From the NCBI GenBank assembly GCA_016711215.1, contig JADJTL010000002.1, forward strand, positions 434,001-498,000: DNA of 64,000 nucleotides. Direction: 5' to 3'. Shown here one piece after another: positions 25,169-33,853 of the stretch. Position numbers and translations under genes: made by a program. Each line of letters begins with the position of its first letter. Position 1 is the first letter of the stretch. The DNA comes from Pseudomonadota bacterium (lineage in GTDB: Bacteria > Myxococcota_A > Polyangia > GCA-2747355). Below the pieces are notes generated by a model. The model made no database searches. It was not told the DNA's origin and worked only from the letters and a program-made list of their open reading frames with translations.

Positions 25169-26680
25169 CTAGCTATGGCCCCCCAGCGCCGCTTCGACCG
25201 CCGGACGCATCGAGCCGTGCTCGAGCAGGCTGCGGTGCAGATCGAAGCAATGCGCCAGGTCGTGTCGCACGTGGCCGAGGGGTGCGGCCTCGAGATAGTG
25301 GTGCAGGTAGTCGCGGTAGCTCGGATGCGCGCATTTCTCGATCATGCGGTGGGCCCGCTCGAGCGGCCCCAGACCGCGCAGATCGGCCAGCCCCTGCTCG
25401 GTGACCACCACCTGCACCGAGTGCTCGTTATGGTCGACGTGCGTGACCATCGGCACGATCGTCGAGATCGCCCCACCCTTGCTGACGCTCGGACAGACCA
25501 GCAGAGAGATATAGGCGTTGCGCACGAAGTCGCCCGAGCCGCCCACCCCGTTGAGCAGGCGCGTGCCCGCGACGTGCGTCGAGTTGACGCAGCCGTAGAG
25601 GTCGGCCTCGACCGCCGTGTTGATCGAGATCACGCCGAGGCGTCGAATCACCCCCGGGTTATTGGAGAGCTCCTGCGGCCGCAGCACCACCCGCGGGCCA
25701 AAGAACCCCATATCGCCATAGACCTCTTGCAGCCGCGGCTCGGAGAGCGTCAGGCTGGTCGACGACGCGCCGAGCAGCTTGCCCTGCCGCATCAGGCCGA
25801 CGAGCGCATCCTGAAAGACCTCCGTGTACATCACGAAGGGCGGCACCTCGTCGGCGCTGCCGAGGCTGGCCATCACCGCATTGGCCACGTTGCCGACGCC
25901 TGCCTGCAGGGGCAAGAAGTCCGGCGGTATGCGACCGGCGTGCAGCTCGTCGAGCAGAAAGTGCACGACGTGGGCGGCGATGCGCTCGCTGGCCGCGTCG
26001 GGCGGGGTGAAGGGCGCCACCCCGTCAGGCTCGTTGGTGTGGACCACGCCGACGATCTTGCTCGGGTCGGTCAGCGCGAAGGGCACGCCGATCTTGGCCA
26101 TCGGCCGGCCGATCGGAATCGGGTCGCGCATCGGCGGACGCGGCAGAATCGCGATGTCCTGCATCTCGTGCAGCCGCCGGCTATGGTGCGCGTTGACCTC
26201 CACCACCACCCGCTTGGCGTGGCGCAGGAAGCTCGGCGATGCGCCGATCGACGCGCCGAGATAGATGCGACCGTCGTCGGTCACGTCGACCGCCTCGACC
26301 ACGGCGAAGTCGAGCGGGCCGAAGAAGCCAAACTCGACCATCTGCGGGACGTGCGAGAGGTGCATGTCGACGAACTCGACGCTTTGATCGTTGATCCGCG
26401 CGCGCAGCGCCTTCGAGGACTGATAAGGCGCGCGCCAGCTAATCGCGTCGGCGTTGGCCAAGGCATCGTCGATGCCCGGACCGGTCGACGCCCCCGTCAG
26501 CACCCGCAGGCGATACGACTCGCCGCGAGCGTGCAACGCCCGCGCACGCTGGGCCAGGGCGCGCGGCACCGCCTTCGCGGCGCCGGCGGGCGTGAAGCCG
26601 GAGAAGCCGACCGTCGCGCCATCGGGGATCAGCGCGGCGGCCTCGTCGGCGGAGAGGACGGGGAAGTTCGATCGGGTCAT
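25169..26680 (-). CDS. Acetyl-CoA hydrolase/transferase (succinyl-CoA:acetate CoA-transferase type)
   Basis: The 503-residue enzyme moves CoA between acyl-CoA and a carboxylate, most likely succinyl-CoA and acetate as in AarC/Cat1. The N-terminal domain holds GATVGFSGFTPAGAAKAVP. The catalytic Glu is in MYTEVFQD near residue 285, and the oxyanion/CoA loop is LLNGVGGSGDFVRNA. The C-terminal TEQGLADLRGLGPLERA motif and the length of about 505 are typical of this class I branch. GAGGGAG lies 8 nt before the ATG and a strong promoter lies upstream. The gene is divergent from carAB and stands alone. Exact acceptor specificity cannot be read from sequence. Confidence 0.92.
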   Translation of the reverse strand: MTRSNFPVLSADEAAALIPDGATVGFSGFTPAGAAKAVPRALAQRARALHARGESYRLRVLTGASTGPGIDDALANADAISWRAPYQSSKALRARINDQSVEFVDMHLSHVPQMVEFGFFGPLDFAVVEAVDVTDDGRIYLGASIGASPSFLRHAKRVVVEVNAHHSRRLHEMQDIAILPRPPMRDPIPIGRPMAKIGVPFALTDPSKIVGVVHTNEPDGVAPFTPPDAASERIAAHVVHFLLDELHAGRIPPDFLPLQAGVGNVANAVMASLGSADEVPPFVMYTEVFQDALVGLMRQGKLLGASSTSLTLSEPRLQEVYGDMGFFGPRVVLRPQELSNNPGVIRRLGVISINTAVEADLYGCVNSTHVAGTRLLNGVGGSGDFVRNAYISLLVCPSVSKGGAISTIVPMVTHVDHNEHSVQVVVTEQGLADLRGLGPLERAHRMIEKCAHPSYRDYLHHYLEAAPLGHVRHDLAHCFDLHRSLLEHGSMRPAVEAALGGHS

Positions 26681-26733
26681 CGGCGGCTCCCTCTGGCTGG
26701 AGAATGAACGAACGGGGCGGAAAGGGCCGCAGG

Positions 26734-26762
26734 TGTCTAGCGGCGGCCTCGCGATGTGTCAA
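26734..26762 (-). promoter_or_regulatory. Promoter of the CoA-transferase gene
   Basis: On the minus strand TTGACA (26762-26757), a 17-nt spacer and TAGACA (26739-26734) form one of the best sigma-70 promoters in the window. The leader would be about 47 nt. Confidence 0.6.
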
Positions 26763-26823
26763 GCCACTGCGGTAATAGTGACCCCGCTGCGGTGAGCCGA
26801 CCGAGCGCGCGTGGCGCCGGCGG

Positions 26824-26852
26824 TTGACAAGCCTTGGCGCCTGTGAGACTGA
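26824..26852 (+). promoter_or_regulatory. Candidate promoter of carA with near-leaderless start
   Basis: A perfect TTGACA at 26824-26829 lies only 33 nt before the carA ATG at 26863. With normal 17-nt spacing the -10 would be the weak GACTGA at 26847-26852, and the RNA would begin 3-5 nt before the ATG. No ribosome site precedes carA, which fits a leaderless mRNA. Confidence 0.35.
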
Positions 26853-26862
26853 CTCACCGCTT

Positions 26863-28050
26863 ATGCGGGCGTTTGACGCACAGCTCGTGCTCGAGGATGG
26901 GCGCAGTTTTCGCGGTCGGGCGATAGGTGCTTCTGGGTTCGTCCTCGGTGAGGTGGTGTTCAACACCAGCATGACCGGGTACCAGGAGATCGCGACCGAC
27001 CCGTCCTACACCGGCCAGATCGTCGTCTTCACCGCCCCGCAGATCGGCAACTACGGTGTCTGCGACGCCGATGCGCAGACGCCGCGTGGCAATCGCGCCC
27101 AGCTCAGCGGCATCGTCGTGCGCGAGCTGTCACCGATCGCCAGTAACTGGCGCTCGCAGTCCGCGCTCGGCGACTGGCTGCTCGCGCAGCAGGTGATCGG
27201 CATCGCCGATCTCGACACCCGCGCCCTGACGCGTCACCTGCGGGACCGCGGCGCGATGCGCGGCGGCATCTTCCCGCAGGCCGGCGCCTCGCCAGAAGCT
27301 CGCCTCGAGCAGGTCCGCGCCTGGCCCTCGATGGAAGGGCTCAACCTGGCCAATCGGGTCACCACGCCCGAGAGCTTCACCTTCGCGGGCCCCGTCGCGA
27401 GCGCGACCGCCGCCGCCGCGGAGCAGGACGAGCGCGATCGGCCGCAGGTGGTGGTAATCGATTTCGGGGTCAAGCGGGGCATCCTGCGCTGTCTGCAGCG
27501 GCGCGGCTTGCGGGTTCAGGTCGTGCCGGCCGGAACCAGCGCCGACGAGGTGTTGGCGCTGCGGCCCGCCGGCGTCGTGCTCTCGAACGGCCCGGGCGAT
27601 CCGGCGCCTGTGGCCTCCGGTATCGAGGCGGCGCGAGGTCTGCTTGGGCGCGTGCCGATGCTCGGCATCTGTCTCGGGCATCAGATCCTCGGGCTCGCCG
27701 TCGGCGGACAGACCTACAAGCTGCCCTTCGGCCATCACGGCGGCAATCATCCGGTCTCTGACCTCGAGAGCGGCGGCGTCTGGATCACGGCCCAGAACCA
27801 CGGCTTCGCGGTCGACCCCGACACGCTGCCCGGCAGCGACATGGAGGTCACGCATACCAGCCTCTACGATCGCACGCTGGAGGGCTTCGCCCTGCGCGAG
27901 CGACGCGCGATCGCCGTGCAGTTTCACCCCGAAGGCAGCCCTGGACCCTCCGACGCCGAGGCGGTCTTCGATCGCTTCGTGGCGCTGCTCGAGACCGCAG
28001 GTCCCACGGCTACAACACCCGGTACCGCCACGCCCGGACCGAAGAGCTGA
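26863..28050 (+). CDS. carA: Carbamoyl-phosphate synthase small (glutaminase) subunit
   Basis: The 395-residue subunit hydrolyses glutamine and channels ammonia to CarB for arginine and pyrimidine synthesis. The N-terminal CarA domain is recognisable (LVLEDGRSFRGRAIG, GEVVFNTSMTGYQEI, DPSYTGQIVVFTAPQIGNYG). The class I glutaminase domain has nucleophile C270 in LGICLGHQILGLA and the His/Glu pair in AVQFHPEGSPGPSDAE. ATG 26863 is chosen by homology; no Shine-Dalgarno is visible. The usual MxxTAxLVLEDG pattern is matched by MRAFDAQLVLEDG. carB follows after 15 nt. Confidence 0.96.
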   Translation: MRAFDAQLVLEDGRSFRGRAIGASGFVLGEVVFNTSMTGYQEIATDPSYTGQIVVFTAPQIGNYGVCDADAQTPRGNRAQLSGIVVRELSPIASNWRSQSALGDWLLAQQVIGIADLDTRALTRHLRDRGAMRGGIFPQAGASPEARLEQVRAWPSMEGLNLANRVTTPESFTFAGPVASATAAAAEQDERDRPQVVVIDFGVKRGILRCLQRRGLRVQVVPAGTSADEVLALRPAGVVLSNGPGDPAPVASGIEAARGLLGRVPMLGICLGHQILGLAVGGQTYKLPFGHHGGNHPVSDLESGGVWITAQNHGFAVDPDTLPGSDMEVTHTSLYDRTLEGFALRERRAIAVQFHPEGSPGPSDAEAVFDRFVALLETAGPTATTPGTATPGPKS

Positions 28051-28065
28051 GCGCGACCATCGTCC

Positions 28066-31000
28066 ATGCCCAAGCGCACCGACATCCGTAAGATCCTGCT
28101 GCTCGGCTCCGGCCCGATCGTGATCGGGCAGGCCTGCGAATTCGATTACTCGGGCACCCAGGCGGCCCGCGCGCTGCGCGACGAAGGCTACGAGGTCGTG
28201 CTCGTCAACTCGAATCCCGCGACGATCATGAGCGACCCCGAGGTCGCCGATCGCACCTACATCGAGCCGCTGACGGTCAGCGCGCTGGCCAAGATCATCG
28301 AGCGCGAGCGCCCGGACGCGCTGCTGCCCACGGTCGGCGGGCAGACGGCGCTCAACCTGGCGGTGAAGCTGGCCGAGACCGGCATCCTGCGCGAGAGCGG
28401 CACGCGCCTGATCGGCGCCCGACTCGACACGATTCGCGTCGCCGAGGATCGCCGGCTCTTTCGCGCCGCGATGGTGGCGGAGGGGCTCGATGTCCCGCGC
28501 TCGATCGTCGTCTCCTCGGTCGAGGCGGCCGTAGCGCAGGTGGCCGAGCTCGGCTACCCCGTGGTGATCCGCCCGAGCTTTACGCTGGGGGGCGAGGGCA
28601 GCGGTCTGGCCTACAACCTCGAGGAGCTGCGCGACGTCGTTGGGCGCGGCCTCGACGCCTCACCCGTCAGCGAGGTCTTGGTCGAGGAGGGCGTCGTCGG
28701 TTGGAAGGAGTTCGAGCTCGAGGTGATGCGCGACTGCGCCGACCGCTTCGTCGTCATCTGCACGATCGAGAACCTCGATCCGATGGGCGTCCATACCGGC
28801 GACTCGATCACGGTCGCGCCGGCGATGACGCTCTCCGACGTCGAGCTGCAGACGATGCGCGACATGGCCAAGCGGGTGATTCGCCGGGTCGGCGTCGAGA
28901 CCGGGGGTTCGAACATCCAGTTCGCGGTCAATCCCGACAACGGCCGCATCGTCGTGATCGAGATGAACCCGCGCGTCTCGCGCTCGAGCGCGCTGGCGAG
29001 CAAGGCGACCGGCTTTCCGATCGCCAAGATCGCCGCCAAGCTCGCCGTCGGCCTGACGCTCGACGAGATCCGTAACGACATCACGCGCGAGACGCCGGCC
29101 AGCTTCGAGCCCTCGCTCGACTACGTCGTCGTCAAGATCCCGCGCTTCGCCTTCAAGAAGTTCCCCGGCACCTCCGATACCCTCGACACGCAGATGCGCT
29201 CGGTCGGCGAGGTGATGTCGATCGGACGAACCTTCAAGCAGGCGCTGCAGAAGGCAGTACGCTCGCTGGAGGTCGGTCGCGCGGGCTTCGGCGCCGATGG
29301 CAAGGACATCGCGGACCTCGCGCGGGTGCGTGAGCACCTCGTGCGACCGCATCCGACGCGACTCTTCTGGGTACGCGCGGCGCTGGCCGGCGGCGTCTCG
29401 CTCGAGGAGGTCTACGCCACGACGCGGATCGACCGCTGGTTTCTGCACCAGATCACCGAGCTGATCGCGATGGAGCGCGAGCTACGGACGGCCGCCGAGC
29501 CCGCCGGCCTGGCCGGTTGGGGGGTCGACCTGCTGCTCGAGGCCAAGCGCCAGGGCTTCTCCGACTGCCAGCTCGCCTACCTCGGCGGCGTCGACGAGCC
29601 CGCGGTGCGCGCGCACCGCCGGGCGCTGGGCGTCGAGGTCGCCTTCAAGTCGATCGACACCTGCGCCGCCGAGTTCCGCGCGTCGACGCCCTACTTCTAC
29701 AGCAGCTACGACGACGAGGACGAGGCCACCGCGCAGAGCGAGGCGCCGAAGGTGATGATCCTCGGCGGCGGCCCGAACCGCATCGGCCAGGGCATCGAGT
29801 TCGATTGCTGCTGCGTGCATGCCGTGATGGCGCTGCGCGAGGCCGGCTATCAGACGGTGATGGTCAACTGCAACCCGGAGACCGTCTCCACCGACTACGA
29901 CATCTCGGACCGGCTCTACTTCGAGCCGCTGACCGCCGAGGACGTCATGGCGATCGTCGAGCGCGAGCGCCCGATCGGGGTGATCGCGCAGTTTGGCGGC
30001 GCGACGCCGCTGGCGCTGGCCGGGCCGCTCTCGGCCGCCGGCGTCCGCATCCTCGGCACGCCCTACGACACGATCGACATGGCCGAGGACCGGGGCCGTT
30101 TCGGCCAACTCCTCGATCGGCTCGGCATTCGCCGGCCCGACTACGGCACGGCGAGTAGCCTGGAGGAGGCCCGCGTGGTGGCGGAGTCGCTCGGCTACCC
30201 CGTGCTCGTGCGCCCCTCCTACGTGCTGGGCGGCCAGGCGATGGCTGTTTGCTACGACAATAGCCGCCTGGCCGAGTATATCGACGCGGCCACGCGCGTC
30301 GGCGAGGGACGTCCGGTGCTGCTCGATCGCTTCCTCGAGGACGCCTTCGAGGTCGACGTCGATGCGATCTGCGACGGTGAGCGCACGGTGATCTGCGGCA
30401 TCATGGAGCACCTCGAGGAGGCCGGCATCCACTCCGGCGACTCGACCGCCGTCTTGCCGACCTTCATGATCGCTCCGGCCCACCTCGACGAGATCCGCGA
30501 GTGCACCAAGCGCCTGGCGCTCGAGCTCGGGGTCAAGGGCCTGCTCAACGTTCAATACGCGATCGCCGACGGTCAGCTCTATGTGCTCGAGGCCAACCCT
30601 CGCGCCAGCCGGACGATTCCCTTCCTCTCGAAGGCGCTCGGTATCCCCTTCGCCAAGATCGCGGCGAAGGTGATGGTCGGCCAAAAGCTGGTCGACCTCG
30701 GTCTGACCGAGGAACCGCGTCCGCAGCGCTTTTCGGTCAAGGTGCCGGTCTTCCCCTTCGATCGCTTTCCCGGCTTCGACCCCGTCTTGGGGCCCGAAAT
30801 GCGCTCCACCGGCGAGGCCTACGGCTGCGACGAGGAGTTCGGTCTGGCCTTCGCCAAGGGCATGATCGCCGCCGGCCAGGCGCTGCCCGTGCATGGCAAC
30901 GTCTTCATCTCGGTGAATGACCGCGACAAGTCCAAGGTCGTGCCGATCGCGCGGGACCTCGCGGAGCTCGGCTTCACCCTGGTCGCGACGCGCGGCAATG

Positions 31001-31326
31001 CCAAGCAGCTCCAGCTCGAGGGGCTCAGCGTCAAGACCGTGTTCAAGGTCAACGAAGGTCGGCCCAACATCGTCGACCGCATCCGCAACCGCGAGATCGA
31101 CCTGGTGATCAACACCCCGCTGGGGGGCCCCTCCTACTATGACGAGCACGCCTTGCGGCGGGCCGCGCTGAATTGCCGGGTGCCCCTGCTCTCGACGCTC
31201 TCGGCGGCGCGGGCCGCGGTGCAGGGCATTCGGCACCTGCGCGATAATATCCTGACCGTGCGCGCGCTGCAGGGCGGTTCGACAGGCACGACCGGCACCC
31301 ACCCATCCCTCTCCTCAGCGGGCTGA
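28066..31326 (+). CDS. carB: Carbamoyl-phosphate synthase large subunit
   Basis: The 1086-residue synthase makes carbamoyl phosphate from bicarbonate, ammonia and two ATP. Both ATP-grasp halves are present. The first begins PKRTDIRKILLLGSGPIVIG, with GGEGSGLAYN and VIEMNPRVSRSSALASKATG. The second starts at KVMILGGGPNRIGQGIEFD, with VLEANPRASRTIPFLSKALG. The C-terminal MGS-like allosteric domain (about 940-1060; FISVNDRDKSKVVPIARDLA and VINTPLGGPSYYDEHALRRA) is complete. A short Thr/Ser tail follows. It is in an operon with carA. No upstream attenuator or PyrR-type structure was found. Confidence 0.98.
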   Translation: MPKRTDIRKILLLGSGPIVIGQACEFDYSGTQAARALRDEGYEVVLVNSNPATIMSDPEVADRTYIEPLTVSALAKIIERERPDALLPTVGGQTALNLAVKLAETGILRESGTRLIGARLDTIRVAEDRRLFRAAMVAEGLDVPRSIVVSSVEAAVAQVAELGYPVVIRPSFTLGGEGSGLAYNLEELRDVVGRGLDASPVSEVLVEEGVVGWKEFELEVMRDCADRFVVICTIENLDPMGVHTGDSITVAPAMTLSDVELQTMRDMAKRVIRRVGVETGGSNIQFAVNPDNGRIVVIEMNPRVSRSSALASKATGFPIAKIAAKLAVGLTLDEIRNDITRETPASFEPSLDYVVVKIPRFAFKKFPGTSDTLDTQMRSVGEVMSIGRTFKQALQKAVRSLEVGRAGFGADGKDIADLARVREHLVRPHPTRLFWVRAALAGGVSLEEVYATTRIDRWFLHQITELIAMERELRTAAEPAGLAGWGVDLLLEAKRQGFSDCQLAYLGGVDEPAVRAHRRALGVEVAFKSIDTCAAEFRASTPYFYSSYDDEDEATAQSEAPKVMILGGGPNRIGQGIEFDCCCVHAVMALREAGYQTVMVNCNPETVSTDYDISDRLYFEPLTAEDVMAIVERERPIGVIAQFGGATPLALAGPLSAAGVRILGTPYDTIDMAEDRGRFGQLLDRLGIRRPDYGTASSLEEARVVAESLGYPVLVRPSYVLGGQAMAVCYDNSRLAEYIDAATRVGEGRPVLLDRFLEDAFEVDVDAICDGERTVICGIMEHLEEAGIHSGDSTAVLPTFMIAPAHLDEIRECTKRLALELGVKGLLNVQYAIADGQLYVLEANPRASRTIPFLSKALGIPFAKIAAKVMVGQKLVDLGLTEEPRPQRFSVKVPVFPFDRFPGFDPVLGPEMRSTGEAYGCDEEFGLAFAKGMIAAGQALPVHGNVFISVNDRDKSKVVPIARDLAELGFTLVATRGNAKQLQLEGLSVKTVFKVNEGRPNIVDRIRNREIDLVINTPLGGPSYYDEHALRRAALNCRVPLLSTLSAARAAVQGIRHLRDNILTVRALQGGSTGTTGTHPSLSSAG

Positions 31327-31441
31327 ACCGGCCCTCAGGCGGTTGGGCTGGCAAGAGCGCCGGCTGGCTCGGCTCCACGTCAGACCCGCAGCCAGCATGG
31401 TCGGCGCAGCGTGGGGTCAGGGCAGATAGGTGAGCGGCAGG

Positions 31442-32167
31442 ATGGCTGAGCGGCAGCACGACTCCCTGGTCACGAGCCTGGCGAGCCTGAAGCAGATGGA
31501 GCAGGAGCGCGTCGCCGCGGAGCAAGCGGCTGCGCGGGCGCTGGCGCTGGCCGAGCAGGAGGCGCGCGCGAACGAGCGCAGACTCGCACTCGAGGCTGAG
31601 GCCGCGCGTCAGCGCGCCGAGGCCGAGCGGGCCCGCCTCGCGGAGGAGCGCCGGGCGACAGAGGAGCGGGAGCAACGCCAGGCGGCCGAGGCCGCGAGGC
31701 GCCGCTCGGCGATCGAGGGAGAAGAGCGTCTTCGCCGCGTCACGGTGGCGGGCGAGGCGGTCGCGGCGGCAAGGGTTAAGGCCGCTCGACTGCGCTGGGG
31801 CGTGGCGCTCAGCATCGTGATCGCGCTCGGCGTGCTCGGCGGCATCGGCTATCAGGTGCGCCAGCTCTACCGGATGAAGCAGAGCGCGACGCAGGCGGTG
31901 GCGCAGAACGCGCGGCGCACCCACGAGCTGAGGGCGCAGATCGCCGAGCTCCGGCGGGAGCAGAGAGAAGACGTGCGGCGCAACAGCGCCCTGATCAACG
32001 CGTTCAAGCGGCAATTGGAGAGCGCCCCGCTGCAGGCGCGCGAGGAGCTGTCCAAGGCGCTGCAGCAGGCCGAGGCGCGCGAGGCACTCCTGAAGGCGCA
32101 ACAGGAACGCACCCGCCGGCGGCTCGATCGCGCGGCGCAAGGTGAAACCCTAGGCGAGCGTCTCTAG
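31442..32167 (+). CDS. Coiled-coil single-pass membrane protein (first of a pair)
   Basis: The 241-residue protein is mostly helix. Residues about 12-105 form an Ala/Glu/Arg-rich coiled coil (ALALAEQEARANERRLALE). One transmembrane helix follows (WGVALSIVIALGVLGGIGYQ, about 121-140). A second coiled coil fills the rest (LRAQIAELRREQREDVRRN). ATG 31442 with AGGTGAG about 9 nt upstream is preferred to the GTG at 31430. It shares layout and N-terminal pattern (SL-x-LK/R-x-ME/LEQER) with the next gene, 13 nt downstream, so they look like paralogs made together. They could form a heteromeric membrane scaffold. I do not recognise the family. Confidence 0.7.
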   Translation: MAERQHDSLVTSLASLKQMEQERVAAEQAAARALALAEQEARANERRLALEAEAARQRAEAERARLAEERRATEEREQRQAAEAARRRSAIEGEERLRRVTVAGEAVAAARVKAARLRWGVALSIVIALGVLGGIGYQVRQLYRMKQSATQAVAQNARRTHELRAQIAELRREQREDVRRNSALINAFKRQLESAPLQAREELSKALQQAEAREALLKAQQERTRRRLDRAAQGETLGERL

Positions 32168-32180
32168 CCGAGAGCAGCAG

Positions 32181-32933
32181 ATGGCAGCACCAGACTCCGA
32201 CTCCCTGGACTTCAACCTCAAGCAGCTACGCGCGCTCGAGCAGGAGCGCCTGGAGGACGCGCGGCGCGCAGCGCTGCGCCAGCAAGAGGAGCAGCGGCTG
32301 GCGGCGATCGAGGTGCAGCTCGCCGATCAGACGCGCGGCAAAGACGAGCAGAGCGCGGTGCTCGAGCGCCTGCGCGAGGACGAGCGCCGACGGCGCCAGG
32401 CGACAGAGGCGCACGAAGCGCAGCTCGAGGCTGCCGAGCGCCAGGCCCGCGCCGAGGCGGAGCAGCGCCTGTTGGCGCACCGAAACGCCATCCACGCCGA
32501 CGCGCTGAAGGAGCAGCGGGCTCACCGCTGGCAGGCGCTGCTCGGCGCGATCTTGACGCTCGTGATGCTAACGAGCGCGGGGCTCGCCTATGCCATCTAC
32601 CGCAGCAAGGGCGAGATCGCCCGTGCGGAGCGGACCCGACAAGGGCAGCAGCGGCTCTTCCGCGCCCTACAGGCGGAGCTCGAGGAGGCCCAGGCCCGCG
32701 CCAAGAGGGCGGCGAGACGCGCGCAGCGGGAGGTGACGGCCTACAACAAGCTGATCGACGAGGCCAAGACGGAGGCGCAACGGAGCCTGCTGCTCGAGCA
32801 CCGGCAGGCCATGGCAGAGGCTGCGGTGGCGGCCGGCAAACGCGTCTTCCGGGCCAAGGCAGCCAGCGCACGCGCCGCCAAGAAACTGACCGAGATCAAG
32901 TGCGACCCCAACGATCCGATCTGCTTCCATTGA
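32181..32933 (+). CDS. Coiled-coil single-pass membrane protein (second of a pair)
   Basis: The 250-residue protein has the same architecture as its upstream neighbour. Residues about 8-105 are a coiled coil (FNLKQLRALEQERLEDARRA). A membrane helix follows (ALLGAILTLVMLTSAGLAYA, about 117-136), then a second coiled coil, ending in an unusual short tail TEIKCDPNDPICFH with two Cys. The tail could form a disulphide or bind metal if it is periplasmic. The first coil is probably cytoplasmic, since it lacks a signal peptide and the helix is followed by RSKGE. Start ATG 32181 is 13 nt after the upstream stop. Function is unknown; it is the last intact gene before a zone of gene remnants. Confidence 0.7.
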   Translation: MAAPDSDSLDFNLKQLRALEQERLEDARRAALRQQEEQRLAAIEVQLADQTRGKDEQSAVLERLREDERRRRQATEAHEAQLEAAERQARAEAEQRLLAHRNAIHADALKEQRAHRWQALLGAILTLVMLTSAGLAYAIYRSKGEIARAERTRQGQQRLFRALQAELEEAQARAKRAARRAQREVTAYNKLIDEAKTEAQRSLLLEHRQAMAEAAVAAGKRVFRAKAASARAAKKLTEIKCDPNDPICFH

Positions 32934-32945
32934 GGGTGACGAAGG

Positions 32946-33185
32946 ACCCGCCGTGTGCCCGACGAAAAGGAAGTGCTTCCGGCCGACCGCGAGGATCCTG
33001 AGCACTCTCTGCGAAGCGCTGTTGTCGAGCGGCAGCTTCTGGTCGTCCAGGAAGCGACGCAGGGCGCGGCGCTGGTTCTTGGCGTAGGTCAGCGCCACAC
33101 CGAGCCGGCGCTTGGGCGGGGTGCTCGGGAACCGCTCGTCGGTCCACGCGTCGATCGCGTCGACGATGACGCGGCTGCTCAGCAC
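32946..33185 (-). pseudogene. IS66-family transposase C-terminal fragment
   Basis: The 80-codon segment reads RRLGVALTYAKNQRRALRRF, DDQKLPLDNSASQRVLRIL and AVGRKHFLFVGHTAG, matching the C-terminal part of IS66 TnpC, where the consensus is LDNN-x-ER-x-LR-x(3)-GRKN-x-LF. Two conserved positions have changed (N to S, E to Q). The catalytic DDE core upstream and the C-terminus downstream are missing, and its upstream edge abuts the HlyD/MacB remnant at 33186. It is a dead relic of an insertion that probably caused the local deletion. No terminal inverted repeats were recognised. Confidence 0.75.
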
Positions 33186-33218
33186 GCGCTTACCTCGGTC
33201 CCGCTTGCAACGCGCTCA

Positions 33219-33853
33219 CCAGGCGCCCAACCTCACCTGCCGAGCCTGGGCAGCGCCGGCCTCCAGCACGAATACGGTCCAAGGGTCCTCGCGTTTGAAG
33301 ATGGCGCGCGCCGGAAGGCGCACGACCTCTCGGGCCTCCTCGTTGCTCCTCGACGCCCAGGGCGGACCTCCGGCTAGACGCCTTGGGCTCGACGCGACGC
33401 ACGTGGGCCTGCAGCTCGCGTTGAACGCCCCAGCGGACGATGCGCGCCTTTGCCCCGGAGCGGATGCGCACCGCATCGGACGTCAGCACGTCGACCACCA
33501 GCTCGTGCGCCGCCGGATTGCCAAGCTCCAGCAGCGCGGTGCCCGCCTGTACGACGCCCCGCTTGCTTTCTCGACACATCGAGGACGACCCCGGCGATGG
33601 ACCGGAGCTGCTCCGCCACGCGGTCCGGCGCACGTCGGGCGGCAGCGAAGGCCTCACCGAAGCGGTACGCCTCGGTGACACCGCGCAGCGCCTGAACATC
33701 GACCTCCCCCATGCGGTAGGTCTTCGTGATCGCGTCGGCCCGGAGAACGACGTCACCATCGTCTCGCGGTCGTGGTGGCGGGGCGCCCGTCCGCCCTGCC
33801 GCGGCGGCGGATCGCGCGGGTTCGTCGTCACCCACGGATCGGTCGAGTGGCAT
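33219..33853 (-). pseudogene. Decayed fusion of a MacB-type ABC ATPase start and an HlyD-type adaptor
   Basis: Three frames must be joined to follow homology. Codons from the ATG at 33853 give LRADAITKTYRMGEVDVQAL (to about 33674), the start of a MacB-like ATPase cut off before Walker A. The same frame then becomes adaptor sequence, AYRFGEAFAAARRAPDRVAE (to about 33563). A frameshift leads to VVQAGTALLELGNPAAHELV and IRSGAKARIVRWGVQREL (33558-33340). A second frameshift gives VVRLPARAIFKREDPWTVFV (33341-33219). So an ABC ATPase and an adaptor were fused by deletion and then frameshifted. The ATG overlaps the TetR stop (TGATG), showing the ATPase once belonged to the efflux operon upstream. 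Confidence 0.7.

Noticed and set aside
29482..31302. 606-codon minus-strand frame opposite carB
   Set aside because: Shadow of carB; translation has no family motif.
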